Source of the DNA: Brevipalpus yothersi
Taxonomy: Eukaryota; Arthropoda; Arachnida; Trombidiformes; Tenuipalpidae
Reading direction: 5' to 3'
DNA length: 64,000 nucleotides
Assembly: GCA_003956705.1 (NCBI GenBank)
Contig: QZCP01000224.1
Span: 124,001-188,000 of the forward strand
Every line of letters begins with the position of its first letter. The stretch's first letter is position 1. The notes below the pieces were generated by a model that did no database searches, was not told the origin of the DNA, and saw only the letters and a list, made by a program, of their open reading frames with translations. The translations under genes were made by a program, and so were the position numbers. Shown in pieces: positions 10,662-21,155 of this stretch.

Positions 10662-12188
10662 TCATTGAGCTGATCGAACCAATATTTGAGGCATATGGGC
10701 TGGAAAAGAAACATAACCATTTTTTGGTTTATCGGATACTTTTTCTGGACCTTCGTGGGCATTCAAATTATATTTTTGAACGATACTGGTCAAATATTGG
10801 AACAAAGATACCATGGCCATACTTTCACCGATGCACTTCCTCTTGCCCTCTCCAAATGGAATAAAATGAGGAGGTATCACAGTTCTTGTTCGATCTTCTG
10901 AAAGGAATCGTTCAGGATAGAATTTTTCCGGATAAGACCACAAGGTAGGATCATGATCGATGGCATACGAATTGATGATGAATCTAGTTCCTTTTGGTAT
11001 CAAACAATCACCAACTCGAACATCCTTGGTACCGTAACGAGGAAGTGCCAAGTGGACATTAGTACGATATCGAAGTGTTTCATAAATAAATGCCATCGTA
11101 AATGGTAAAGAAAAACGATCTCCATAGGAGGGTGTTCGAGATCCGATGACTTGAGATATTTCTTCTCGAATTTCAGACTGATAGTGTGGATATTTAACAA
11201 GTAATAGTATCATCCAAGACATTGTCGATAATGTTGTCGTGGATCCTGCAGCAAAAAGTGCCACAATATTCGCCTTCAATACGGAAAAATTAAAAGATCC
11301 TTGAGGTAAACCTTTTTGTTCCAACTCTTGCATTTTTTCAAGAAAACGATCAACATAATCTGAAATAGGTTCATATTTTTGTCCACGATTTCTATCCATC
11401 TTCACTTCGTTGAAGCCATTAGGAGTGGTCAAAGCTTCCATGAAAACCTTATACTTCCGGTGACCAAGAAACTTCAACACTTTGACCAAGAAAGGCATCG
11501 CAGTTGCTAAACCTAGAAATACCGCACTTCCGGAAGCTTCGTGAATGTAATATAGTAGCTTTTTTCGTTCTTTATCCTCATATTCAAATCTTTTTCCATG
11601 GGTAAGAAGGGAAATATTGTTACTAACGCTAGCTGATAGAAGGTCAAAGACGTTGAATGGCTTTTCTTGCTTTTTGTCTAACTCATTGACAAAAATTTCT
11701 ATTTCATCCTTGACTTTTTCTTCCAATTCACTCTTGCCCAAGCCAAAGTCACGAAGTAGATGAAGGAAGAATCGTATTTGATCTTTCCATGCATTTCCAC
11801 TTAGATCAACTACGCTTTTATCAGCTAATAGGCCACCCATTATTCCTTCCGGGGGTCGATCAAGAAGATCTTCATTGTTGTAGGCTTCATTTGCATGATA
11901 CCAATCGTTGATTATTATGAAATCATACTTGCCTAAATGAATTGAGAATGGTGATCCATACTTTTCACCCAGTCTGATGTAGTGTTCTGTTTTATTTTCG
12001 TTCAAGAAAGGTAAATATCCAATAATTGGTAGACCATAAGGACCTGGTGGCAATCTAAATATTTCCCAGGCACGTTTGAATAACTGTATTATTACTAAAC
12101 CGAAAAAAACGGTGAGTAAGAACTTGGAAACTCTGTCTTGCGAATCAAACTGTTTAAAATCAAACTGTTTAAAATCAATGAACCACAT
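10662..12188 (-). CDS. cytochrome P450, CYP2-clan microsomal type
   Basis: A single exon of 508 codons. An N-terminal membrane anchor (FLLTVFFGLVIIQLF) is followed by the proline hinge LPPGPYGLPIIG. The oxygen-binding helix has AAGSTTT, the ExxR motif is ETLR, and PERFL precedes the haem-binding loop FGEGKRKCIG with its Cys ligand. All catalytic landmarks are present and the length is normal, so it should be a functional ER monooxygenase. CYP2-clan P450s, notably the CYP392 family, are expanded in spider mites and linked to xenobiotic metabolism; I infer but cannot confirm that subfamily. The N-terminus carries a 15-nt tandem duplication (12145-12174) that repeats FKQFD. It lies antisense between cassettes B and C. 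Confidence 0.92.
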   Translation of the reverse strand: MWFIDFKQFDFKQFDSQDRVSKFLLTVFFGLVIIQLFKRAWEIFRLPPGPYGLPIIGYLPFLNENKTEHYIRLGEKYGSPFSIHLGKYDFIIINDWYHANEAYNNEDLLDRPPEGIMGGLLADKSVVDLSGNAWKDQIRFFLHLLRDFGLGKSELEEKVKDEIEIFVNELDKKQEKPFNVFDLLSASVSNNISLLTHGKRFEYEDKERKKLLYYIHEASGSAVFLGLATAMPFLVKVLKFLGHRKYKVFMEALTTPNGFNEVKMDRNRGQKYEPISDYVDRFLEKMQELEQKGLPQGSFNFSVLKANIVALFAAGSTTTLSTMSWMILLLVKYPHYQSEIREEISQVIGSRTPSYGDRFSLPFTMAFIYETLRYRTNVHLALPRYGTKDVRVGDCLIPKGTRFIINSYAIDHDPTLWSYPEKFYPERFLSEDRTRTVIPPHFIPFGEGKRKCIGESMAMVSLFQYLTSIVQKYNLNAHEGPEKVSDKPKNGYVSFPAHMPQILVRSAQ

Positions 12189-12726
12189 ATTTTCACTTAA
12201 AGATTTGATCCAGTTCTCAGTTTTAGAAAGCTTTTAGCTCAGTACTTCGCTCTGGGTAGCAATGAGGAGAACTTTGTGCTACTGGGACGAGTTATCTATG
12301 TTATATACTCTTTTCATTGAGAGACCGTCAAAATAGAATTATGGCTAGAGCACTGTGGCAGATAACCTCAAGTGCTGACTGATTCTATCGTATCACACCT
12401 ACACATATCTTGTTATCCAAAATCATTAGCTAAACAGTCAAAAGAGAGAAAGACAATCCTACTCTTTGCACAGAGGGGTTCACTGAAGGATCTATGACTG
12501 ATATGCTATCATCTCAAACGCATCTGGCATTGAACTTGACTCTGTTTGAACCATCTTTCATAATATAAACGCAAAGATTGTGAATTTTTTCACCTACATG
12601 CTCTGTATACTAGCGAATGTGCTCACTTCGCCCGCTCGTTCGCTCAATGTTCGGTCAAGTAAAAATTGTAACTTTAGAGATTTTTCGTAGAAAGACATGG
12701 GAAACTATTTGGGAATTGAGAGTAGA

Positions 12727-12778
<52 letters not shown>

Positions 12779-13182
12779 ATTTACTTCTTTCTTCTTCAGA
12801 TTAAATTGTTTATAAACAATTCAACCCAAATCGAGCCTAATAATGTCCTTAAGCTCCCCTCAAATGGCTGAATTTTCTATTAATATATGAATGTATGATA
12901 AATCATTTTTCTAACGAAAGTGAAGTTTTTTCGAGAAAATATGCCCATGAGCCAGTCTCACTAAAGTAACGAGCTATTTAACCCAAAAAGTCTTGGAAAA
13001 TTGATGCGTATATTGGTGCTGAATTTTTACTCTATTCTTTCGAGGAATCTAAATCCTTTTTTATCATTTTTTAAAACTGCTTTCACGATACACGATGTCC
13101 CTGACTGAAAAACATATGATAGAAGATGGAAAATTAGGGAGAATCGGGCGAGTGACTGGAAAAATAATCTCACACAAAACAT
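12189..13182. other. non-coding interval, P450 upstream region
   Basis: Divergent upstream region of the P450 (-) and cassette C (+). It holds a dinucleotide repeat and no supportable gene. Confidence 0.6.
12731..12776. repeat. (CT)n microsatellite
   Basis: About 23 uninterrupted CT dinucleotides. Confidence 0.95.
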
Positions 13183-13195
13183 CAGCTGCGCGGAC
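13183..13195 (+). promoter_or_regulatory. upstream TGCGC/E-box motif, cassette C
   Basis: CAGCTGCGCGGAC lies 119 nt before the ATG. The copy upstream of cassette H shares CAGCTGCGCGG, in line with H being its inverted duplicate. Confidence 0.55.
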
Positions 13196-13301
13196 TCTCA
13201 CCGAGAATTTCTCAGTTTGTTTCGAAACATTGGCTCCTGGAAGGTTGAGTATTGTGAATTGTGGTCATATCTTCAGTGATATACTTCTGTACTTCCATTT
13301 G

Positions 13302-14116
13302 ATGATGATTGTGGTTATCCTTCTACTTTTAATGCTTGTTGTCTCAAAATCTCAAGGTAAGGTAGAATATTCTCGTCCATACATGTTGAGTTTAATCTAT
13401 CGAATGAATTTCCAGACATCCCTGAAATAGCCCTCAATCATCAGAAACTCACACAAAAAGTTGGCAAACCTGCACATTTCTTGTGCAGCTTAGAGAGAGG
13501 AAATCTTCCTGTTACTTTTGAATGGCTCAAAGACGGCGTATTGCTTAAATCCTCTCCGAAAATGGCGATTGGGACATCAGAGCGAATATCGAGTCTGGTT
13601 CTGGAATCAGCTTCCACATCAGATGCTGGAAATTATACATGTCGAGCTTCAAACAGCTTTGGAGCAAGAATCTCTACAGCTAGTTTATTGATTGAAGGTA
13701 AAATTTCAGGCCACCTTTTCGATATAGCAAACTGAGCTAATTGCATGCTGATTTTGTTTATCAGGACCACCACAATGGCTCTCAAAACCGAGTGACATTC
13801 GGGTAGGGCCAAAAGAAAAATTCAGCTTGAAATGTAGTGGATTTGGATATCCTTCACCCACTGTTACATGGAAAAAGCTAATCGGTATGGATCAAGAAGA
13901 GAATCAAGATTCAGAAAAGTAATTAAACCTGCTCTCTATCCTCAGGCTCTGAATGGCGAGATCTTTTAGACTCAAGTACAAGCTTCACCAAGGTTTCCTC
14001 TTTCGAAATTAGTGGCTCTCAATTGACAAAGGAAGAAGATGAAGGAAAGTACGGATGCGAGCTATCTAATGGGATAAATCCAAACTTATGGACAGAATTT
14101 CGAATTCAAGTATCAG
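13302..14116 (+). CDS. sDscam-beta-like variable cassette C
   Basis: Exons are 13302..13356, 13416..13697, 13765..13884 and 13946..14116: 209 codons, phase-1 end. I chose the ATG at 13302 because it gives a compact signal peptide (MMIVVILLLLMLVVSKSQ) of the family's usual size; the same frame is open back to 13095, but that extension is not hydrophobic. Ig 1 has FLCSLERGNLPV, FEWLKDG and SDAGNYTCRASNSFG. Ig 2 has LKCSGFGYP, VTWKKL and DEGKYGCELS. Its closest relative is H on the - strand, and the intron after Ig 1 is also alike. Read-through past the donor gives a short tail (KLVATNTVSR) and then a stop. Confidence 0.85.
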
Positions 14117-14160
14117 GTAAGCTAGTTGCTACTAATACAGTTTCTCGATGAGGTAAGGTA

Positions 14161-14173
14161 TGCGCTTTCGAGT
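14161..14173 (+). promoter_or_regulatory. conserved post-donor intronic element, cassette C
   Basis: TGCGCTTTCGAGT starts 44 nt past the donor and follows a second GGTAAG at 14152-14157. It is identical to the copies after H and J. AATAAA is at 14227-14232. Confidence 0.65.
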
Positions 14174-14453
14174 GTCGAGTGCTTTCTATGATTTTATGTA
14201 TCAATATTCCAACTATAATCAATGTAAATAAAATCATTAAATGAGATCAAAAAATGGAATCTCACTCCATGACTCTCTGATAATCCTTATCGGATTCAAT
14301 TCCAAGTTTGCAAGGGACACAAAACTTGTACAAGCGATACAAAAGCTTTCTCAATATCTTAGTCAGAGATACAAGCCTTTCGGGTAATGTAATTGCACTA
14401 AAAATTAGCAAAAGATCATTTTTTCACTAGGTCTTAGAACCTTTTCTTGTTTG

Positions 14454-14467
14454 ATCTGCGCGCTGAG
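14454..14467 (+). promoter_or_regulatory. upstream TGCGC motif, cassette D
   Basis: ATCTGCGCGCTGAG is 179 nt upstream of the ATG. Cassette G has AACTGCGCGCTGAG at the corresponding distance. Confidence 0.55.
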
Positions 14468-14632
14468 TTCTAGTGGAAAAATTGGCCAGTTTGTCCTAAT
14501 GTTTGTAGGAGATCTTGGTGTCCACGAGTTAGTCATCAAATTTCATTGTTGACAAATAAGTTCTAACTCATTTTCGATTAACAAGGATTACTATCGTCAG
14601 TTGATCAACATAGACGCTATAAGACAGATACG

Positions 14633-15454
14633 ATGTTGGTGGAAGTTTTAAGTGCGATTCTAATTCTTTCCGAGATTCATTTGGCAACCTCTAATGGTGA
14701 GCATACTGTTTTGAAAAATTGAAGGTCTTAAAAGTTTCTTTACTATTTTAGAGCGACCTAGAATCACTCCAGTTCAGCCGAAGATCGTTCTAAAAACTGG
14801 GAAGCAAGCCTCTTTTACTTGTATTTTAGAACAAGGAAGTCTTCCGGTTGAGTTTGAATGGCTAAAAGGCAACAATGTGATAAGATCCTCGAGTAATGCA
14901 GTGATCGAAAAAAATCAGAGAACATCAAGCTTAATCATTCAGTCAATCACCATCTCTGACTCTGGAAACTACACTTGCAAAGTGTCTAATTCATTCGGAT
15001 CCGACTTGTCCACCTCTCAATTAATTGTCGAAGGTTTGGATCATCAGAGTAACGCCTGATAGTGTCTCTGAATCGATCATTTCTCTCCCCATAATTAGGT
15101 TCACCACAATGGTTATCAAAGCCTCAAGACATGCGAGTAGGACCTAAAGAACAATTCACTATCAAATGTAGTGCAATTGGACATCCTCCACCAACCATCA
15201 CATGGAAGAGGCGAATCGGTTAGCTTCATAATCATCATTGAGTCTGATCATGGAGTTTAATTTTTCGATATTCCTTATTCTAGATTCTAGTTGGAAGGAC
15301 CTTTTCGATTCTTCAACTATTTTCACCAAAATTTCTCCAACTGAAATTAGTGGCTCTCAGCTTCTAAAAGAACGAGATGAAGGAAAGTATGGTTGTGAGA
15401 TTTCCAATGGAATAAATCCAAGCTTGTGGACAGAATTCCAGATTCAAGTATCAG
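14633..15454 (+). CDS. sDscam-beta-like variable cassette D
   Basis: Exons are 14633..14696, 14752..15033, 15099..15218 and 15284..15454: 212 codons, phase-1 end. The signal peptide is MLVEVLSAILILSEIHLATS. Ig 1 has FTCILEQGSLPVEFEWLKG and SDSGNYTCKVSNS. Ig 2 has IKCSAIGHPPP, ITWKRR and DEGKYGCEIS. It is the near twin of cassette G on the opposite strand: exons, the intron before the last exon and the upstream motif all align by eye, which suggests a recent inverted duplication. Read-through adds KNRL and then a stop. Confidence 0.87.
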
Positions 15455-15489
15455 GTAAGAACAGGTTATAAAGTTTTTGGTAAGGTTTT

Positions 15490-15503
15490 GGCGCTTCATG
15501 AGT
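15490..15503 (+). promoter_or_regulatory. conserved post-donor intronic element, cassette D
   Basis: GGCGCTTCATGAGT, a one-base-longer variant, follows GGTAAGGTTTT (15479-15489). AATAAA is at 15547-15552. Confidence 0.55.
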
Positions 15504-15705
15504 TTTTGTTAATTGCACTGGTTTTGTAAATTTGAACTTGAACTCAAATAAAATTCATGTTTATCTCACATGCAATTCTATTTAACTCTCTCTATGACAA
15601 TACATTCACTTAAGGTGATGGCCTCACATTTCCTACACAAAAAAGCTCTGTCCTTGCGTTACTATGGCTCCATTTTTCAGAATAGAACAACATTGAAATT
15701 TAACC

Positions 15706-16260
15706 ATGGAAAATTTATCAGATTCTCTACTTGTTGTATTTGAATTCCTATTGCTAACAGTGGATATCATATGTAATATTTTCGATGACTACCTTGGTTA
15801 TAAGCTCAAATCACGCCTCACCGTTTATATAGTTCAAGATTTGTGTCAAATTTGGGCGCTTATAGTCTTATGCCTGCTTTTCTTTCGATCTTCAATCTTA
15901 GAAAGTGGACTTTTCCCTAAAACGTTCAGGAAATACTCTCATGCCTTGGTGATGGCAGTTATCTATTTCATCATGACAGGCTGTCTCCAGACACTGATTC
16001 TCAGTGTTTTCTGGAATGATAGAGACATCAAGAGTAGTAGCCTAGATACGAAGAAGTGGACAAAAAATCGATTCACTATGATTCTTTTTGTGATTCAGAG
16101 GATATTTTCGACTATACATTATTACTGCTATCGAAAAGCATCTTCCCATCTTCATGACAGTAGTTGGGAAAAACTTGAATCACAAGCGGACGAAATCGAC
16201 ACCAAGAAGAATGATTCAGTTGATGATGGAAATTCAACGGAAGACCAACTGAGTAATTAG
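15706..16260 (+). CDS. TMEM138: TMEM138-like four-span membrane protein
   Basis: A single exon of 184 codons with four hydrophobic segments (about residues 7-25, 45-62, 82-105 and 122-138). Diagnostic stretches are FEFLLLTVDIICNIF, YIVQDLCQIWALI and the paired MILFVIQRIF / YYCYRKAS, which match the TMEM138 pattern. TMEM138 is a ciliary transition-zone protein involved in vesicle delivery to cilia; in a mite the relevant cells would be sensory neurons. The last ~40 residues are acidic and longer than in the vertebrate protein. AATAAA at 16526-16531 is a plausible poly(A) signal. It follows cassette D in the same orientation. Confidence 0.8.
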   Translation: MENLSDSLLVVFEFLLLTVDIICNIFDDYLGYKLKSRLTVYIVQDLCQIWALIVLCLLFFRSSILESGLFPKTFRKYSHALVMAVIYFIMTGCLQTLILSVFWNDRDIKSSSLDTKKWTKNRFTMILFVIQRIFSTIHYYCYRKASSHLHDSSWEKLESQADEIDTKKNDSVDDGNSTEDQLSN

Positions 16261-16573
16261 ATGAACAATGTATACGCTGTAATGTTCAGCTGATTACACG
16301 ATTATTCAGGTGCAAATTTCAACAAATTCGACTAGAGGAAGTATCATGATACTTCTCAGTAACAGAATCTCATATGATCACGAATTAACAATCTTGCCAA
16401 GCATTCTGATAAACAGCCAAACTTTTTCTCAAAAACGTTTACACATCTAAGAATATAGATCATGATAGAAGAGCATCAAGGTGATTGAAAGCTGATTCTT
16501 TACGTGTATTTTATTAACATTCTAAAATAAACAACTAAATTCACATGAACTCCTAAAAGTTCAGAGATTTTTC

Positions 16574-16903
16574 CTAATCTTCATCATAATCAGGAATTGG
16601 CATTCTTACATTCATATGTTGGGTATTCTGTATATAGAAGTACCTACAAGTATGAACAGCAAACATGGAGACAACCACAACAAACATCACTTTCTCTATT
16701 GCCCATACAGCTTCGCTTTCACGGCACAGTTCATCGGGAATCATCGGTGGTCGCCATTCTGATTTTCGACGAAAACATGGATTTGAAAAATGTATATTTC
16801 TCTTGATCGCCAGTGATGGGGATCGACTTGAATTGAAGGTCTTTATTAGCAAAGCCAAATTAGAATTTCTCATCAAAGTCCTCATCGCTACAAGAAACGT
16901 CAT
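16574..16903 (-). CDS. small single-span protein with acidic tail, probably mitochondrial; unidentified
   Basis: An open frame of 109 codons with no intron. The N-terminus is basic and hydroxylated without acidic residues (MTFLVAMRTLMRNSNLAL, later AIKRNIHF), like a mitochondrial presequence. One membrane span follows (VMFVVVVSMFAVHTCRYFY), then a short tail ending PIPDYDED. AATAAA on the same strand at 16510-16515, 60 nt past the stop, supports a real gene. Short, single-span, acidic-ended proteins include accessory subunits of complex I and the uniporter regulator EMRE, but I could not match a diagnostic motif of either, so no name is given. It is convergent with TMEM138; the two poly(A) signals lie within 25 bp. 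Confidence 0.55.
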   Translation of the reverse strand: MTFLVAMRTLMRNSNLALLIKTFNSSRSPSLAIKRNIHFSNPCFRRKSEWRPPMIPDELCRESEAVWAIEKVMFVVVVSMFAVHTCRYFYIQNTQHMNVRMPIPDYDED

Positions 16904-17877
16904 ACAATTAAGTTGGTCAAATCAGTTCAGGTCAGTTCGCCAAAACATTAGGCAATCAGCTACTCACCAATCAAATTTAGGTAGAGCAGACCTTCACAGA
17001 CCAATCTGAAGGGCAAATATTCGCCCAAACACACCAGAAAATTGTCTATTTAGACCAATTAATTGTTTCAAATCATCATTCAAAACATCAAATCAAATCA
17101 CATTTCATCTTATAAACAAAGCAACAGCGCAGACGCAAGTATGACTCATCTGAACTGTGTTCAAGAAAGTGAAAGATCTTTAATCGTCTGGCAAACTGCT
17201 GATGTCTAACGATATAAGTAAGAAAATCATAGAAATCCCTAGAAAAATCTACATATTATTTGCATACGATACGGAAGGTTTTGGGAGGGAGGAGAGGGTG
17301 CAGAGAAGGATTAATATGAAAATTGAGGGATAAAGGTTCCCACGGAATTGAATACTCATAGATGCGTTGGTTAACTGTGGTCAGGTGCTAACGAGAGAGA
17401 GAGAGAGAGAGAGAGAGAAGATAAGGATGCGAGATTCTTATTCACATGGGAATGATTTGAATAATAATAAGTTGGGATTATTAACTAGCTGTTCAAGTGA
17501 GAAGTTGGGCGGAGAAAAAGGAGGGGCTGAGAGGTGGGGATGGAAAAAGGTCAGTGAACACTTAAGTGGCAAGAGAAGTGTGTGGTCATATGATCACAGC
17601 TTGATTTATTGGCTATTAAGAATCGGGAAAATCATATATAAAATGAACAGAACCATAAGATTCACAAAATATGCAAAAGTAGAAAAGTAGTCACAAAATC
17701 ACGAGATCCAAGAAAACAAGGGTAGGAAGTAGATGGAGGCTATTTGCGACCATCTTTGGCCCCGAAAAGGAGCAAAATCAGCTCTGCAAATTGAGTCGTT
17801 TTTTTCTTCGAAAAAAAAAATTCCATAGCTAAATAGTTTAGAAAATTCTGGTCAAGGGGTTCGTTGTCAAGTGTCAT
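16904..17877. other. non-coding interval with (GA)n repeat
   Basis: It holds a (GA)n tract at about 17394-17418. The frame at 17367-17690 runs through this repeat and is not credible as a gene. Confidence 0.6.
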
Positions 17878-19618
17878 CTATTCATCACGAGTTAGACCCG
17901 GATTGAAGTACAGTGTTTTCCACCAACTTCGATAGCTCCACTCTATGGCCTGAGTAGATTGACTTCGTGGCCTTGTATTAATGTATTGAGCAACCTAATG
18001 AGTTAAATAATGGGAGCAGAAAAATTGTAGAAACTTTTATGAAAAAATTCACATCATATCTTACCTGTTGGAGAATTTCCTGGAGATTCATGTCATAGGC
18101 ATGTTCAGTTAAAGCCTTTCCAAGGGCTCGAGCAAACCAAGAGCCGGTTTCAGGACAACGAAAAGCAACGTAACCTAGCAATGATAATAGGCCAGTTTTG
18201 GTTCAATGCTTTCACAGAAATTTCAAGGCGATAGAAAAAAAAAGAAAGAGAAAAAGGGAGAGCTATATTTACCTCGCATAGTAGAATGAACGATGCAGAT
18301 ATCGCTCCAAGTGGGTAGAAGAGTTATTGTCTCATCAATATGAGCTTGGGGTGGAATCGGTATGGCGTCAGTTTGCACAAGAGAATCTCGAATACCTTGA
18401 TCATAATCATCTGGACCAAAAAAATGAAGGAAAATAACAGATACATCAGAATGAGAGAATTAAGAAATGATTGTGTGAAGTGAGCATTACTTTTCACATG
18501 AAGATTGAAAGAGAAAAACTCACCTCCACGGCAGGCTTGAATGAAAAACATTTTGGGTTTGTTGATGAGTGCTGGGCAGTTAGAATTATTAAATAGTGTG
18601 ACAAGATCTTCCAGTTTAACAATCAATGCATCAGTTCCGACAATATAATCATCTTGAACACCATGAGACATTATAATGCATACGAATGCTTGATGATCTT
18701 TTAGAGCTTTGTCTTTGGAATGAGCTCCCAAAATATTTTTCATAGCCGAACTGGTCAGATTTTCGTATTGACGCACTTCGAAGTGTAATTGTTCAAATAT
18801 ACTGGCCAGATATGGACCATCACCACTGGCCGACTCACGAGGACGGAAAGTTTGAAAATGAATATTATTGAAAATCAAACAATAGCCGCGAGGTTTCTTG
18901 GTCATTGGATATATTTTGGGCCCCTCTTTCCATTTTTCAGTAGAAACAACATCAGCCGATTCCACAGGCTCAGTTCGACATCTTAATCGGGATAACATGG
19001 TACCATCGGTAGCTATTGAGCCTGACAAACTGGAGCTTGAGCCACTTGTATCCCAAGGACTGGTAGATGGTTGAGCAAGAACGTTAGGGCTGGGTAAATC
19101 TGGGCAGTAACCTCCGTCCGAATTGAGCAATTCCATTGAGTAAAAATCATTACATTCGTAGAGCACTTCTTTCAAAGCATATAGAGCCTCTGGTCCAAGC
19201 TTGGCAATGGTCAGTAAAAGCAATTCATTAACAGCACGAGAATCGGAAGAGCTCTAAACAAAGGAACAAAAAAAAGAAATGAAACGAAAAAATGATGAGA
19301 TGATGAAATGAATTGAGAAAGATCATGAAACAAAACTTTTATAAACTTGAGATTCGCTTTTTTCTCTCAATCATTTCTACATTCAATTTACATTGAATTT
19401 AACACAAATCCAAATCACATTATATTATGTATCTGTGTGACCAAAACAATCAGATAAATAAATAATTGAAAACAATTGCTTACCTTTATTTCACTCCAAG
19501 TTTCACCACTCAATACTTTTCTGCTCACTAATAAATCACCGACAATTTCACCGTGAATTCGAACCGAAAGTGTTTCCAAATTGGAATTAATAATATGATG
19601 AGTTTGAGTTTGATCCAT
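17878..19618 (-). CDS. CARD-containing initiator caspase (Dronc/caspase-2/-9 type)
   Basis: Exons are 19618..19484, 19253..18524, 18410..18273, 18174..18065 and 17994..17878: 409 residues. Residues about 5-95 form a CARD-like helical prodomain (LETLSVRIHGEIVGDLL, then ELLLLTIAKLGPEALYAL). The p20 domain starts near RGYCLIFNN, has catalytic His about 243 in IIMSHG and Cys about 286 in QACRGD, formed across the exon 2/3 junction. The small subunit has MRGYVAFRCPETGSWF, the usual substrate-groove strand, and ends YFNPGLTRDE. Acidic sites near DDYDQGIRDSLVQTDA could be inter-subunit cleavage sites. Such caspases are activated on an Apaf-1-type platform to start apoptosis. It lies in the centre of the window between the two facing cassette arrays. 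Confidence 0.9.
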
Positions 19619-21155
19619 CTAATGGATAAGTGGCAAACGTGTGGAAGAATTTATCAAACAAAGAAGACACACGCAGATAGATAGACAAAATTAAATCAAA
19701 TCAAATCAGAGAAGGAGCAAAAAAAATAATAATAATAATGTAGCAACCAAGATAGACACACAGACACTGCAACAGGTGAGATAAGATAACCAGTGAAAAA
19801 AGATTGAGTCACAAAATCAGATAAGTATATAAGAGTGAGAAAAGCGGCTGATCCACACTCGATGAGAGATGATGATGAAATGAACCAGTTTGTAAAATAT
19901 TAATGTATATATATATAAATAATATTGATGATGATAACAGAGAGATTAAAAATCACTCTCTTTTGTCACACAGACACCAATCACAAATGAATCTTGACCC
20001 AAAGCCTGGATCGAAGGTAAACTCACACAGAAAGAGAGACAGAAAAAATGGCGGCAATCTCACGTGTTAATAATAATTCTGTGTGTGATAAAAATATTTT
20101 TTTTACACATCCACCCAAAATAAATGTCCATACAACAAGTGCAATAACCCATCAAAAGTTGATAAGTAAATTTAACATATTTTTTTCCCTCTCTCTCTCA
20201 CAAATATTTAACTAATGCTCACAGAACAGAGTGTTCAACAAATCTGTGTATATTTTGAAAGAAGTAAAAAAGATGAGTCAAGTGAGAGAGAAGATCGGTC
20301 ACTTGAGAGAGAGAGCGAAAAGATGCTGGAAGAGAGAGAAGAGAGAGAAGAGAGAAAGACAAAGTGCTAAAGTTTTTGAGAGAGAGAAAGACTTTTTGGC
20401 CCAAAAGTAAGTAGAAAGTGAAGAACAAAGGAATATGTTTTGCGAGAGTAAATATTGTAAGAAGAGAGGAAAGTGTACAGTGAGAAAGCCCTCGAGAAGA
20501 AAAAAAAATCCCTGGAAAAGTGGGAGGTAAAAGTGGGCCACCAGTATTGTCAACGGTCGGTGAATAAAGTAGGCACAAGTGAAGAGTTTATCACAACCCA
20601 CTAGTGTAGTAAAGGCTACCAACAACTCAGGCCATAGAGAGAGATGTGAAGGATCCAATCACAGAGAGACATGTCAAGGAACCATCAATACTATGTTCGT
20701 CCCACTTTTCACTGGTTGATAAGTACACCAAGAAGAAGAGAGAGAGATCAAGGATTCATCTGGGCTGATGCTGATAAAGTCTAAAAGTTATGGTTGTCCA
20801 GAGATGAATGTAACTTATCACTATCATCATTATCATATGATTTGGAACATTTTCAAGAGTGAGAGAGAGATGAAAATATGTTGCATTTACTGTTTATGTG
20901 TGAGCATTTAACATTGGCAATGCGTTTGTGCAATACACAAAGTATCAACAACATACAGTAGTAAATAATGAAAAAAAATAGAGATGAAAACATATCACTT
21001 TTTTTTGTATTGTGCATGTTTTGGTCTATGAAATAGACCATGAACACAATGGTTTAATCATGGTTTGTTGCTATATGTGAGCTCCTAGTTGTGTGTGTGT
21101 GTGGGATTGCTTGTTGTGTGGTTATACTCTTAATCTAGTCATGATAAATCATAAG
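19619..21155. other. divergent promoter region, caspase (-) and DNAJ (+)
   Basis: About 1.5 kb with many short GAGA tracts (20280-20480 especially). Antisense frames across these tracts are compositional. No Ig, Fn3 or transmembrane exon was found on either strand. Confidence 0.6.

Noticed and set aside
13095..13301. Longer start of cassette C at 13095
   Set aside because: The extra 69 residues are not a signal peptide and cover the TGCGC motif; all other cassettes start 17-24 codons before the first intron.
16574..16903. Naming the small protein as EMRE or a complex I subunit
   Set aside because: Only general features (presequence, one span, acidic end) fit; diagnostic motifs of those families were not found.
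20219..20658. Two overlapping - strand frames of 119 codons
   Set aside because: They are antisense translations of GAGA-rich sequence and overlap in different frames; no splice or domain support.
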